Shown here piece after piece: positions 17,047 to 24,773 of a DNA stretch of 64,000 nucleotides (the first letter of the stretch is position 1; every line of letters begins with the position of its first letter). The notes under the pieces were generated by a model. The model worked only from the letters and a program-made list of their open reading frames with translations, made no database searches and was not told the origin of the DNA. Source of the stretch: Bog-756 sp963727955 (lineage in GTDB: Bacteria > Actinomycetota > Acidimicrobiia > Acidimicrobiales > RAAP-2); contig CAVSII010000001.1 of assembly GCA_963727955.1 (NCBI GenBank), forward strand, positions 620,001-684,000, written 5' to 3'. The translations under genes and the position numbers were made by a program.

Positions 17047-18303
17047 ATGATCCGGACCGAAGTGCTTCCTTCGGGCCTGTCGTTGGTCACCGAGCGGATG
17101 GACGATGTCCGTTCGGTGTGTATCGGCTTCTGGGTCGGCACCGGGTCGCGCGACGAGGGCGATGGCGAGGCCGGCGCCTCCCACTTTCTCGAACACCTGC
17201 TGTTCAAAGGGACCGAGACCCGCTCCTCCTCGGACATCGCCGAAGCGGTGGACGAAGTGGGCGGTGATTTCAACGCCTTCACCACCAAGGAGTACACCTC
17301 CTTTTATATCCGCCTGTTGGCCGAACACATGGACCTCGGCCTCGACATCCTGTCCGACATCATGTGGCGCCCGGCTCTCCGCCCGGCCGACCTCGACGCC
17401 GAGCGGCAGGTCATCCTGGACGAGATCCTGATGCACGCCGACGAACCCTCCGACCAGGCCGCGGAGGAGAGCTCGGCCGCCCTCTTCCCCGATCATCCGC
17501 TCGGGCGGGAGGTGCTCGGCAGCCAGGCTTCGGTTTCGGCCATGTCCGCCACCCGGATCCGGGCCTTCTTCGAGCATCACTACCGTCCGGCCAACATGGT
17601 GGTGGCGGTGGCCGGCGACGTGGACCACCACGCCGTGGCCGCCGGGCTGGAGGACCGCTTCGACGGTGGCGCCGGTGGCCGTGCTCCGGTCCGGGAGGCA
17701 CCAGGGGACAAGGTCGAGCCGCTCCGGGTCACCCGCCGGGGGACCGAACAGGCTCATCTGGTGCTGGCCGCCCGTTCCGTCTCCCGCTCCGACCCGCGTC
17801 GCTATGCCCTGGCCGTGCTCAACCACGTGCTCGGTGGCGGGCTGTCCAGCCGCTTGTTCCAGGAGATCCGCGAGCGTCGCGGCCTCGCCTACTCGGTATG
17901 GTCGGAGCGGGCGGCCTACGGCGACGTCGGATCGGTGAGCGTGGGTGTGGGCACCGCACCCGAGAACGTGGCCGAGGTTCTCGACATCATCACCGCCGAG
18001 CTGGCCCGATTGGGGGCGGAGGGAATCACCGAACGCGAGTTGGTCATCGCCAAGGGGAACCTGCGGGCGGAAACCCTGCTGGCCTGTGAGGACTCGGGGG
18101 CACGCATGAGCCGTATCGGTGCCGGTCTCCTGCTGCACGGGGAGGTCCTGACCGTGGACGAGGTCATGGCCCGGGTGGAGGCGCTGACTCTCGACGAGGT
18201 GGCGGCGGTGGCGGCCGAGGTGGTCGAGGCCCCCCGCACGCTGTCGGCTGTCGGGCCATTCGAGGAAGCCGACTTCGACCGCGTCCTCCTGCGGCTGGGC
18301 TGA
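17047..18303 (+). CDS. M16 family zinc metallopeptidase
   Basis: A 418-residue member of the pitrilysin/processing-peptidase family. The inverted zinc motif HFLEH is at residues 46-50 (His46, His50, catalytic Glu49), and the third ligand is probably Glu126 in VILDEI. NAFTTKEYTSFYIRLLAEHMDL and the second-domain RGLAYSVWSE are also family features. The family cleaves short peptides inside a closed chamber. The order pnp, M16 peptidase, dapB matches the PepR locus of mycobacteria. The natural substrate is unknown. Confidence 0.92.
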   Translation: MIRTEVLPSGLSLVTERMDDVRSVCIGFWVGTGSRDEGDGEAGASHFLEHLLFKGTETRSSSDIAEAVDEVGGDFNAFTTKEYTSFYIRLLAEHMDLGLDILSDIMWRPALRPADLDAERQVILDEILMHADEPSDQAAEESSAALFPDHPLGREVLGSQASVSAMSATRIRAFFEHHYRPANMVVAVAGDVDHHAVAAGLEDRFDGGAGGRAPVREAPGDKVEPLRVTRRGTEQAHLVLAARSVSRSDPRRYALAVLNHVLGGGLSSRLFQEIRERRGLAYSVWSERAAYGDVGSVSVGVGTAPENVAEVLDIITAELARLGAEGITERELVIAKGNLRAETLLACEDSGARMSRIGAGLLLHGEVLTVDEVMARVEALTLDEVAAVAAEVVEAPRTLSAVGPFEEADFDRVLLRLG

Positions 18304-18355
18304 GCGTCCGTCGGCAGGGAGCAGCGCCTTCCCGAGCGCTGGCCGGCACCGACGA

Positions 18356-18361
18356 TAGGGT
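18356..18361 (+). promoter_or_regulatory. candidate -10 element (TAGGGT) for leaderless dapB
   Basis: TAGGGT ends 7 nt before ATG 18369, which places the expected transcription start at or next to the A of the start codon. No clear -35 element is seen. Confidence 0.45.
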
Positions 18362-18368
18362 GACGGCC

Positions 18369-19184
18369 ATGCGAGTCGGCGTGGTCGGTGCCGGGGGAAG
18401 GATGGGCCGACAGGTGTGCCTGGCTGTTGCCGGCCACACCGATCTCGAACTGGTGGCGGCTGTGGATCCGGTCTACGCCGGCCAGGAACTGGCCACCGTG
18501 GTCGGTCCCGAGGGCGGCGTCCTCACGGTGGCCGGCGAGCTGGAGGCCCTGGGCAGGGCCGACACCCAGGTGGTGGTGGACTTCACCCGGATCGAGGCGG
18601 CCCGCCAGACTCTTGACTACTGCGCCAATGCCGGCCTCCACGCCGTGGTCGGGACCACAGGGTTCTCCGAGGAGGACCTCGATGCCCTGGGACACCGTTT
18701 CGCCGGGCCGGGCCAGGGGAGCCCCAACTGCATCGTGGCCGCCAACTTCGCCGTCGGGGCCGTACTGATGATGCGCTTCGCCGAGATGGCTGCACCCTGG
18801 TTCGACGGTGCCGAAATCGTCGAGCTCCATCACGAGAACAAGACAGACGCCCCGTCAGGAACGGCGCTGACCACGGCCCGCCGCATGGCGGCTGCCCGGA
18901 CGTCGGCGGGATCGGGCCCCTTCCCCCCCGACGGGACCCTCCACGCCGTGGTCCCCGGAGCACGCGGGGCCGAGGGTCCCGGTGGTGTGCGCATCCACGC
19001 CGTGCGTCTGCCCGGCCTGGTCGCCCACCAGGAGGTCATCCTGGGATCGGCGGGGCAGACCTTGACCATCCGTCATGATTCGACCGACCGGGCTTCGTTT
19101 ATGGACGGGGTGGTCCTGGCCATCCGTTCGATTGCCGACCGCCCGGGCCTCACCGTCGGCCTCGACCCACTGCTCGGTCTCTGA
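18369..19184 (+). CDS. dapB: 4-hydroxy-tetrahydrodipicolinate reductase
   Basis: A 271-residue enzyme that reduces the DapA product with NAD(P)H in lysine and meso-DAP synthesis. The N-terminal Rossmann motif is VGVVGAGGRMGR, VVDFTR marks the nucleotide domain, and the substrate and catalytic segment is ELHHENKTDAPSGTAL, with the family's His-His, Lys and DAPSGTA. ATG 18369 is preferred over GTG 18360 because a TAGGGT -10 element lies 7 nt upstream. Other pathway genes (dapA, dapF, dapC, dapD, dapE) lie downstream in this window. Confidence 0.95.
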   Translation: MRVGVVGAGGRMGRQVCLAVAGHTDLELVAAVDPVYAGQELATVVGPEGGVLTVAGELEALGRADTQVVVDFTRIEAARQTLDYCANAGLHAVVGTTGFSEEDLDALGHRFAGPGQGSPNCIVAANFAVGAVLMMRFAEMAAPWFDGAEIVELHHENKTDAPSGTALTTARRMAAARTSAGSGPFPPDGTLHAVVPGARGAEGPGGVRIHAVRLPGLVAHQEVILGSAGQTLTIRHDSTDRASFMDGVVLAIRSIADRPGLTVGLDPLLGL

Positions 19185-19198
19185 GGTCGGCCGGACCG

Positions 19199-19798
19199 GT
19201 GGACACCACCCGGGAGCGGATTCTGGCGGCCACCTACAACTGCGTGGCCCGTCGGGGGCTGGCCAAGACCACCATCGAGGACGCCGCCCGCGAAGCCAAG
19301 GTGTCGCGGGCCACGGTCTACCGCACCTTTCCGGGAGGCCGTGACGAACTGATCAACGGCGTGGTCGGATGGGCCACCCTGGCCTTCTTCGCCCGCCTCT
19401 ACGACCAGGTTCACGACGCCGCCGGCCTCGAACAGGTCATGGAGCGGGGCATCATGTTCGCCCATCGGTCGATCGTCGAGCACGAAGTGCTCCAGCGGGT
19501 CATGCAGACCGAGCCGGAAAAGCTGCTGCCCGCCCTCACCGTCGAGAGCAATCGCATCCGCCAGGGGATCGCCGAATTCCTGGTTCCCTACCTCGAACAA
19601 CGGGGTGTGGTGGAGGGAGTGGACCTCAACCAGGCCGCCGACTTCCTGGCCCGGATGGTGCTGTCCTACATGGCGTCACCGGGTCGGTGGGACCTGGACG
19701 ACCCCGAACAGGTGGCCCAACTGGTTCGCGCCGAGCTCCTGCCGGGGGTGGTGGCCGGTACCGGACCGGCGGTGGCCGGCCCGGGGGGCAAGCGTTGA
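19199..19798 (+). CDS. TetR family transcriptional regulator (first of a tandem pair)
   Basis: A 199-residue regulator. The N-terminal DNA-binding domain (about residues 5-50) reads TTIEDAAREAKVSRATVYRTF, a standard TetR helix-turn-helix. The ligand domain has no recognisable ligand. It follows dapB by 14 bp and precedes a second TetR gene that resembles it along its whole length (shared VSRATVYR-F-GGRDE and MVLSYM/IVLSYT), so the pair arose by duplication. It may regulate the neighbouring diiron-protein gene. The start is GTG 19199, with a weak ribosome-binding site. Confidence 0.85.
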   Translation: MDTTRERILAATYNCVARRGLAKTTIEDAAREAKVSRATVYRTFPGGRDELINGVVGWATLAFFARLYDQVHDAAGLEQVMERGIMFAHRSIVEHEVLQRVMQTEPEKLLPALTVESNRIRQGIAEFLVPYLEQRGVVEGVDLNQAADFLARMVLSYMASPGRWDLDDPEQVAQLVRAELLPGVVAGTGPAVAGPGGKR

Positions 19799-19824
19799 CA
19801 ATGAGACAAAATACGACCTAATGT
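19795..19824 (+). promoter_or_regulatory. promoter TTGACA-18-TAATGT upstream of the second TetR gene
   Basis: A consensus -35 TTGACA (19795-19800) and a -10 TAATGT (19819-19824) are separated by 18 bp. The -10 ends 7 nt before GTG 19832, predicting a leaderless mRNA. The spacer is unusually AT-rich for this genome. The segment 19798-19824 is a loose inverted repeat (ACA-T--G-C with GTC-type symmetry), a possible TetR operator. Confidence 0.6.
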
Positions 19825-19831
19825 TCCAGAC

Positions 19832-20572
19832 GTGGATGATCGGGGGACAGCGCTGCAGGTGGTGCCCGACCAGGCCGCCACCGTGGCCGTCGCCGCCTGG
19901 CCGGTAGGCGAGCACTCGTCCCCCCGGCGGGTGCGGATCGTGGATGCCACCCTGGCCTGCCTGGCCCGCTACGGAACGGCCAAGACCACCGTGGACGACA
20001 TCGCCCGTGAGGCCGGGGTGTCGCGGGCCACGGTCTACCGGATCTTTCGAGGCGGCCGTGACGAGATCCTGGCCGCGGTGGTCGACACCGAGATGGCCCG
20101 CCTCTTCTCGGCCTTGGGCGTGCGTCTGGGCGAGGCCACCGACCTGGCCGACGCCCTGGTCGGCGGCATCGTCGAAGCCACCACCCGGATCCGAGGCCAT
20201 GCCGCCCTGGCCTACCTGGTGGAGCACGAGCCGGAAACGGTGCTCGGCCACCTCGCCTTCGACGAGTCGGACCGGCTCCTGTCGACAGCGTCCCGGTTCA
20301 CCGCGCCGTTCCTGGCCCGCTGGATGAGCCCGACCGAAGCAGAAAGGGTGGCCGAGTGGGCCACCCGCATCGTTCTGTCCTACACCATCAGTCCTTCGGC
20401 CACCATCGATCTGACCGACCCCGGTGACGCCACCCAGCTGGTCAACACCTTCGTCCTACCGGGCATCAGTGCACTGCAGAGCGCCGACGAGGCGCCGACC
20501 ATCGACATCACCCCGTTCCAATTCCGAGCGACCACGCCATCAGACGACTCCCGTGAAGGAGGCATGCCATGA
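19832..20572 (+). CDS. TetR family transcriptional regulator (second of a tandem pair)
   Basis: A 246-residue TetR protein with about 30 extra N-terminal residues before the helix-turn-helix (TTVDDIAREAGVSRATVYRIF, about residues 45-80). It is a paralogue of the preceding regulator. Its stop codon overlaps the start of the diiron-protein gene (ATGA), so the two are translationally coupled and the regulator very likely controls this operon, including itself. A strong promoter with possible operator symmetry lies directly upstream. The C-terminal tail of about 30 residues beyond the family core is polar. Confidence 0.88.
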   Translation: MDDRGTALQVVPDQAATVAVAAWPVGEHSSPRRVRIVDATLACLARYGTAKTTVDDIAREAGVSRATVYRIFRGGRDEILAAVVDTEMARLFSALGVRLGEATDLADALVGGIVEATTRIRGHAALAYLVEHEPETVLGHLAFDESDRLLSTASRFTAPFLARWMSPTEAERVAEWATRIVLSYTISPSATIDLTDPGDATQLVNTFVLPGISALQSADEAPTIDITPFQFRATTPSDDSREGGMP

Positions 20573-21702
20573 CCACCGAAATGAGCAGCACCGAGGACAT
20601 CATCGGCCGAGCCGAAATCGACGACTTCGAAGCCATCCTCTCGGTGGTCGGAACCGAAGAGGCCGACGGTCGCCACGTGGTGCATTCGGACTACGACTCC
20701 ATTTTCACCTGGGACTACGAGAAGGGCGCCCGGCCCAAGCTCAACAAGCTTTACGAGAAGGCCAAGAAGGCCCAGTGGAATGGCGAGACGGACCTGCCCT
20801 GGGAGATCGAGGTGGACCAGGAGAGGCTGGTTCTGGAGCAGGCCGAGGCCACCGGTGGGTTCGGCGCCGGTTTCGATCTCACCGGAACGCCGGTCGAGAA
20901 GTGGAGCGACAAGGAGTGGCTGGCCTTCGGGGTGGAGAGCCAGAACTGGACGCTGTCCCAATTCCTCCATGGCGAGCAGGGTGCCCTCATCTGCACGGCC
21001 AAGATCGTGGAATCGGTGCCGTGGATCGACGCCAAGTACTACGCCTCCACCCAGGTGATGGACGAGGCCCGCCACGTGGAGGTCTTCGCCAAGTACCTCG
21101 ACGAGAAGCTGTCGGGCCACTATCCGCTCAACGCCCATCTGGGCATGCTGCTGGACGACATCATCGGTGACTCGCGGTGGGACATGACCTACCTCGGCAT
21201 GCAGATCATGGTGGAGGGGCTGGCCCTGGCCGCCTTCGGCTTCATGCACCAGATGACCGGGGACCCGCTGCTCAAGCAGCTCCTGCGCTACGTGATGGCC
21301 GACGAGGCCCGCCACGTGGCCTTCGGCGTCCTCAGCCTCGAGGAGTACTACAGCCAGCTCAACGCGGCCGAGCTCCGCGAGCGCCAGGAGTTCGCCTTCG
21401 AAGCGGCGGTGCGGATGCGCGACCGGTTCCTCCAGCAGGAGGTGTGGGCCCGGATGGGCATCGATCCCAAGGCCATCGTTCCTGTCGTCCAGCAGGCCCC
21501 GGAGCGCAGTCAGTTCCAGGCCCTTCTCTTCTCCAAGATCGTCCCCAACTGCAGGAAGCTGGGCCTCCTGGATGCGGCCGACGGCTGGCTCCGGACCAGG
21601 TTCACCGAGCTCGGGGTCATCCAGTTCGAGTCGTGGGTGGACACGGCCGAGGAGGCCGACGCCATGGCCGCCGCCCCCCCCATGGAGCGCCTCGCTTCCT
21701 GA
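20569..21702 (+). CDS. ferritin-like class I diiron protein (putative oxygenase/oxidase)
   Basis: A 377-residue helical protein with the six ligands of a class I diiron centre: Glu136 (HGEQGAL), Glu166 and His169 (DEARHVEVF), Glu216 (VEGLALAAF), Glu246 and His249 (DEARHVAF). This arrangement is found in ribonucleotide reductase R2-like, AurF-like and ferritin-like oxidases. The radical-bearing Tyr of R2 cannot be assigned, and no nrdE partner is nearby, so a role as R2 is unlikely. GAAGGAGG precedes the ATG. The gene is coupled to two TetR regulators, which suggests that an inducing small molecule controls it. The substrate is unknown. Confidence 0.8.
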   Translation: MTTEMSSTEDIIGRAEIDDFEAILSVVGTEEADGRHVVHSDYDSIFTWDYEKGARPKLNKLYEKAKKAQWNGETDLPWEIEVDQERLVLEQAEATGGFGAGFDLTGTPVEKWSDKEWLAFGVESQNWTLSQFLHGEQGALICTAKIVESVPWIDAKYYASTQVMDEARHVEVFAKYLDEKLSGHYPLNAHLGMLLDDIIGDSRWDMTYLGMQIMVEGLALAAFGFMHQMTGDPLLKQLLRYVMADEARHVAFGVLSLEEYYSQLNAAELRERQEFAFEAAVRMRDRFLQQEVWARMGIDPKAIVPVVQQAPERSQFQALLFSKIVPNCRKLGLLDAADGWLRTRFTELGVIQFESWVDTAEEADAMAAAPPMERLAS

Positions 21703-21830
21703 GGCCCGGGTGGCGCCCGGCGCCGCAGCATGGGTGGCCGGTGCCGTATGCGGCCTGGCCGTGGGCGACTGGTAGCCTGCCACACCGTGACACATCATGC
21801 GGAGGACACGCCCGCGTCGGGGCCTGATCG

Positions 21831-22742
21831 GTGATGCCGCGCTTCGGCTCGGTGATCACCGCCATGGTCACCCCTTTCAGCGATGCCGGGGCGGTTGATC
21901 TGGATGCCGCCACCGTGGTCGCCCGCCATCTGGTCGATACAGGCAGCGAGGCCTTGGTGGTGGCCGGAAGTACCGGTGAAGGCCCGGTGCTCAGCGACGA
22001 GGAGCGCCTCGATCTCTTCCGTGCGGTTGTGGGAGCCGTCGATGTGCCGGTGATCGCCGCTACCGGGTCCAACGACACGGCCCATTCGGTGGCCCTGACC
22101 ACGGCAGCCAAGGCCTGCGGTGTCCACGCCGTGCTGGTGGTGACGCCGTACTACATCCGCCCCTCATCGGCGGGGCTGTCGGCCCACTTCCGCGCCGTGG
22201 CCGCCGCCACCGATCTGCCCATGGTCCTCTACGACATCCCGGTCCGGTCCGGTCGGCGGATCGGGCCCGACCTCACTCTCGAGCTGGCCCACCAGGTGCC
22301 GACCATCGTCGGCGTCAAGGACGCCACCGGCGATGTGGCCGCCGCCACCGTGGTGATCGGCGAAAGCCCGCCCGGGTTCGACGTCTACTGCGGCGACGAC
22401 TCGCTCACCCTGCCCTTCATGGCGGTGGGTGGTGCGGGCATCATCAGCGTCGCCGCCCACTGGGCCGGTCGGCTCTTCGCCGAAATGGTCGACGGCTACC
22501 GCCAGGGGCGGGTCGAGCGAGCGACGACCATCAATCAGCACCTGACCGATTCCTACCGGTTCGAGTCGTCCGACGAGTACCCCAATCCCGTTCCGGCCAA
22601 GGCCGCCTGTCGGGCCCTCGGGCTCCCGGTCGGCCAGTGCCGTCTCCCCAACGCACCCGCTCCCGCCTCACTCGACGACCAGGCCCGGGCGCTCCTGGCC
22701 ACGCTGGACCGGCTCGAGCCGGCGCATCAGTCGGTTGCCTGA
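21831..22742 (+). CDS. dapA: 4-hydroxy-tetrahydrodipicolinate synthase
   Basis: A 303-residue TIM-barrel aldolase that condenses pyruvate with aspartate semialdehyde, the first committed step of lysine and meso-DAP synthesis. AGSTGEGPVLSDEER is the pyruvate-binding loop, Tyr134 (VLYDIPVRSG) is the proton-relay Tyr, and Lys163 (GVKDATGD) is the Schiff-base Lys. The start is GTG 21831 or ATG 21834. GGAGGA lies too far upstream (about 25 nt) to be an ordinary Shine-Dalgarno sequence. The RNase J gene follows with a very short or overlapping junction, as in mycobacteria. Confidence 0.96.
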   Translation: MMPRFGSVITAMVTPFSDAGAVDLDAATVVARHLVDTGSEALVVAGSTGEGPVLSDEERLDLFRAVVGAVDVPVIAATGSNDTAHSVALTTAAKACGVHAVLVVTPYYIRPSSAGLSAHFRAVAAATDLPMVLYDIPVRSGRRIGPDLTLELAHQVPTIVGVKDATGDVAAATVVIGESPPGFDVYCGDDSLTLPFMAVGGAGIISVAAHWAGRLFAEMVDGYRQGRVERATTINQHLTDSYRFESSDEYPNPVPAKAACRALGLPVGQCRLPNAPAPASLDDQARALLATLDRLEPAHQSVA

Positions 22743-22761
22743 CGCCGGCCGCCGTGACCGG

Positions 22762-24714
22762 GTGCAGCGCCGCTCGGGCGCGCCCGCAAAGGCGACATCG
22801 GGCACCAAGACCGCATCGAACACCAAGAGCGCATCGAACACCAAGAGCGCATCGAACACCAAGGCGGCGTCGAGCGGCAAGGGCGGTTCGGGTGGCAGGG
22901 GCGGTTCGGGCGGCAAGGGCGGGTCGACCACCAAGAGCGGATCACGGGGCAAGGATGGGCCCACCGGCAAAGGATCCGGCGGCAGGTCCGTCGTGGCCAC
23001 CAAGGCGCCGTCGAGCGCCAAGGCGGCCCCGATGGCCAGGAAGAAGCTCGGCGTCGACGACGTCCGTCTGGTCTTCCTCGGTGGCCTGGGAGAGATCGGA
23101 CGGAACTGCGCCTGTATCGAGGTGGGTGGTCGGATCCTCGTCCTCGATGTGGGGATCATGTTCCCTGATCCGGACATGCCCGGGGTCGACCTGGTGCTGC
23201 CCGACTTCACCTACCTGCGGGAGAACGCCGACCGGGTGGATGGGATCGTCCTGACCCATGGCCACGAGGACCACACCGGGGGACTGGCCTTTCTGCTGCG
23301 CGACTTCACCGCCCCCATCTACGGCTCCGAGCTGACCCTGGCCCTGGCCCGCAACCGGATCGATGAAGCGGGACTGACCGACCGGGCCCAGTTCGTCCCG
23401 GTCCGGGACGGCGAGCGCCGACGGATCGGCCCCTGCGACGTCGAATTCATCCCGGTCACCCATTCGGTTCCTCACGCTTTCGCCGTGGCCTTCACCACAC
23501 CCCAGGGCATCATCCTGCACTCGGGCGATTTCAAGATCGACCTGCACCCGGTGGACGGCCGCCGTACCGATCTGGCCCGCATGGGGGCATTGGCGGAGGA
23601 TCCCGGCATCCGCCTCCTGCTGGCCGACTCGACCAACGCCGAAGAGCCGGGCTTCACCGCCTCGGAGTCCACCGTCGGAGCCACGCTACGCAGCGTGTTT
23701 CTGGCTCGACCCGACCGTCGTTTCGTGGTGACCTGCTTCGCCAGTCACATCCATCGCGTCCAGCAGGTGGCCGACGCCGCCATCGCCGGTGGCCGGTCGG
23801 TGGCCACCCTGGGCCGGTCCATGGAGAAGAACGTGGCCCTGGCCCGGCGCCTCGGGCTTCTCGACATCCCCGACCGGTCCCTGGTCGACGTGGAGGACAT
23901 CGACGATCTCGACCCCGGACAGGTGTGCGTGATCTCGACCGGGTCCCAGGGCGAACCGATGTCGGCCCTGTCCCGTCTGGCCACCGGCGAGAACCGGTTC
24001 TTCCACCTGCGCCCCGATGACGTGGTGGTGATCAGCGCCCATCCCATTCCCGGCAACGAATGGTCGGTGGGTCGGGTCATCGACGGCCTCACCCGCCTGG
24101 GGGTGGAGGTCATCCACTCGGGAGTGGAGAATGTCCACGTCAGCGGGCACGCCCGTCAGGGTGAGCTGGCCACCTTGATGTCGGTGACCCGGCCCGACTT
24201 CTTCATCCCCGTCCACGGTGAGTACCGGCACATGGCCAATCACGTCCGCCTGGCTGCGTCGATGGGTATCGACGGCAAACGGGTCCTGCTCTGTGAGGAC
24301 GGGGACGCCGTTCGATTGGACGCCACCGGTTTGCGGCGTGACGGCACCGTTCCGGGCGGCTATCTGTTCGTGGACGGGAGCTCGGTCGGCGATATCGGAC
24401 ACGGCGTCCTCCGCGACCGGATGGTCCTGGCCGAGGAAGGCGTGGTCATGGCGGTGGCCACCGTCGACCTGCGCCGGTCCGAAGTGGTGGGAACCCCCCA
24501 GATCGTCACCCGCGGTTGGGCCTACGACCAGGACACCAAGGCCCTACTGGACGAGGCCGGTGATCAGGTGACCAAGGCCCTGGAACAGGCCCTCACCGCC
24601 GGGAGCACCGATCATGAGCACCTGAACCGGGTGGCTCGCAAGGCTCTCGGCCGCCTGGTGGGCGATCGGACCCGGCAGCGTCCGATGATCGTTCCGGTCA
24701 TCGTCACCGTCTGA
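22762..24714 (+). CDS. rnj: ribonuclease J with a Lys/Ser/Gly-rich N-terminal tail
   Basis: About 650 residues. It is a metallo-beta-lactamase/beta-CASP exo- and endoribonuclease acting in mRNA turnover and rRNA maturation. The zinc motif LTHGHEDHTGG and the beta-CASP segments LLADSTNAEEPG, VISTGSQGEPMSAL and HVSGHARQGEL are intact. The first 95-100 residues are a low-complexity basic tail built from SASNTK and GGSGGKGG-type repeats, probably disordered and RNA-binding. The start is uncertain: GTG 22762, or TTG 22735 overlapping the dapA stop, which would add nine residues. dapA is upstream and ftsK downstream. Confidence 0.93.
   Translation: MQRRSGAPAKATSGTKTASNTKSASNTKSASNTKAASSGKGGSGGRGGSGGKGGSTTKSGSRGKDGPTGKGSGGRSVVATKAPSSAKAAPMARKKLGVDDVRLVFLGGLGEIGRNCACIEVGGRILVLDVGIMFPDPDMPGVDLVLPDFTYLRENADRVDGIVLTHGHEDHTGGLAFLLRDFTAPIYGSELTLALARNRIDEAGLTDRAQFVPVRDGERRRIGPCDVEFIPVTHSVPHAFAVAFTTPQGIILHSGDFKIDLHPVDGRRTDLARMGALAEDPGIRLLLADSTNAEEPGFTASESTVGATLRSVFLARPDRRFVVTCFASHIHRVQQVADAAIAGGRSVATLGRSMEKNVALARRLGLLDIPDRSLVDVEDIDDLDPGQVCVISTGSQGEPMSALSRLATGENRFFHLRPDDVVVISAHPIPGNEWSVGRVIDGLTRLGVEVIHSGVENVHVSGHARQGELATLMSVTRPDFFIPVHGEYRHMANHVRLAASMGIDGKRVLLCEDGDAVRLDATGLRRDGTVPGGYLFVDGSSVGDIGHGVLRDRMVLAEEGVVMAVATVDLRRSEVVGTPQIVTRGWAYDQDTKALLDEAGDQVTKALEQALTAGSTDHEHLNRVARKALGRLVGDRTRQRPMIVPVIVTV
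22813..22863 (+). repeat. 18-bp coding tandem repeat in the RNase J N-terminal tail
   Basis: Nearly three exact copies of an 18-bp unit begin at 22813, 22831 and 22849. Each encodes ASNTKS. The identity at DNA level marks a slippage-prone segment whose length may vary between strains. Confidence 0.85.
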
Positions 24715-24773
24715 TCAGGCCCGGGCCGGTGTCCCCGAAACGGGGACTGTGCGGGACTACCCTGTTACCCACT

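Noticed and set aside
14512..18138. Long minus-strand frames opposite pnp and the M16 peptidase
   Set aside because: They are antisense shadows of two confidently identified genes and show no motifs.
20569..21702. Diiron protein considered as ribonucleotide reductase R2 subunit
   Set aside because: No radical Tyr can be placed, no R1 gene is nearby, and the context of two TetR genes fits a separate oxidase better.
22813..22863. Short exact direct repeats that could suggest a CRISPR fragment
   Set aside because: They are contiguous without spacers and lie in frame within the RNase J tail.
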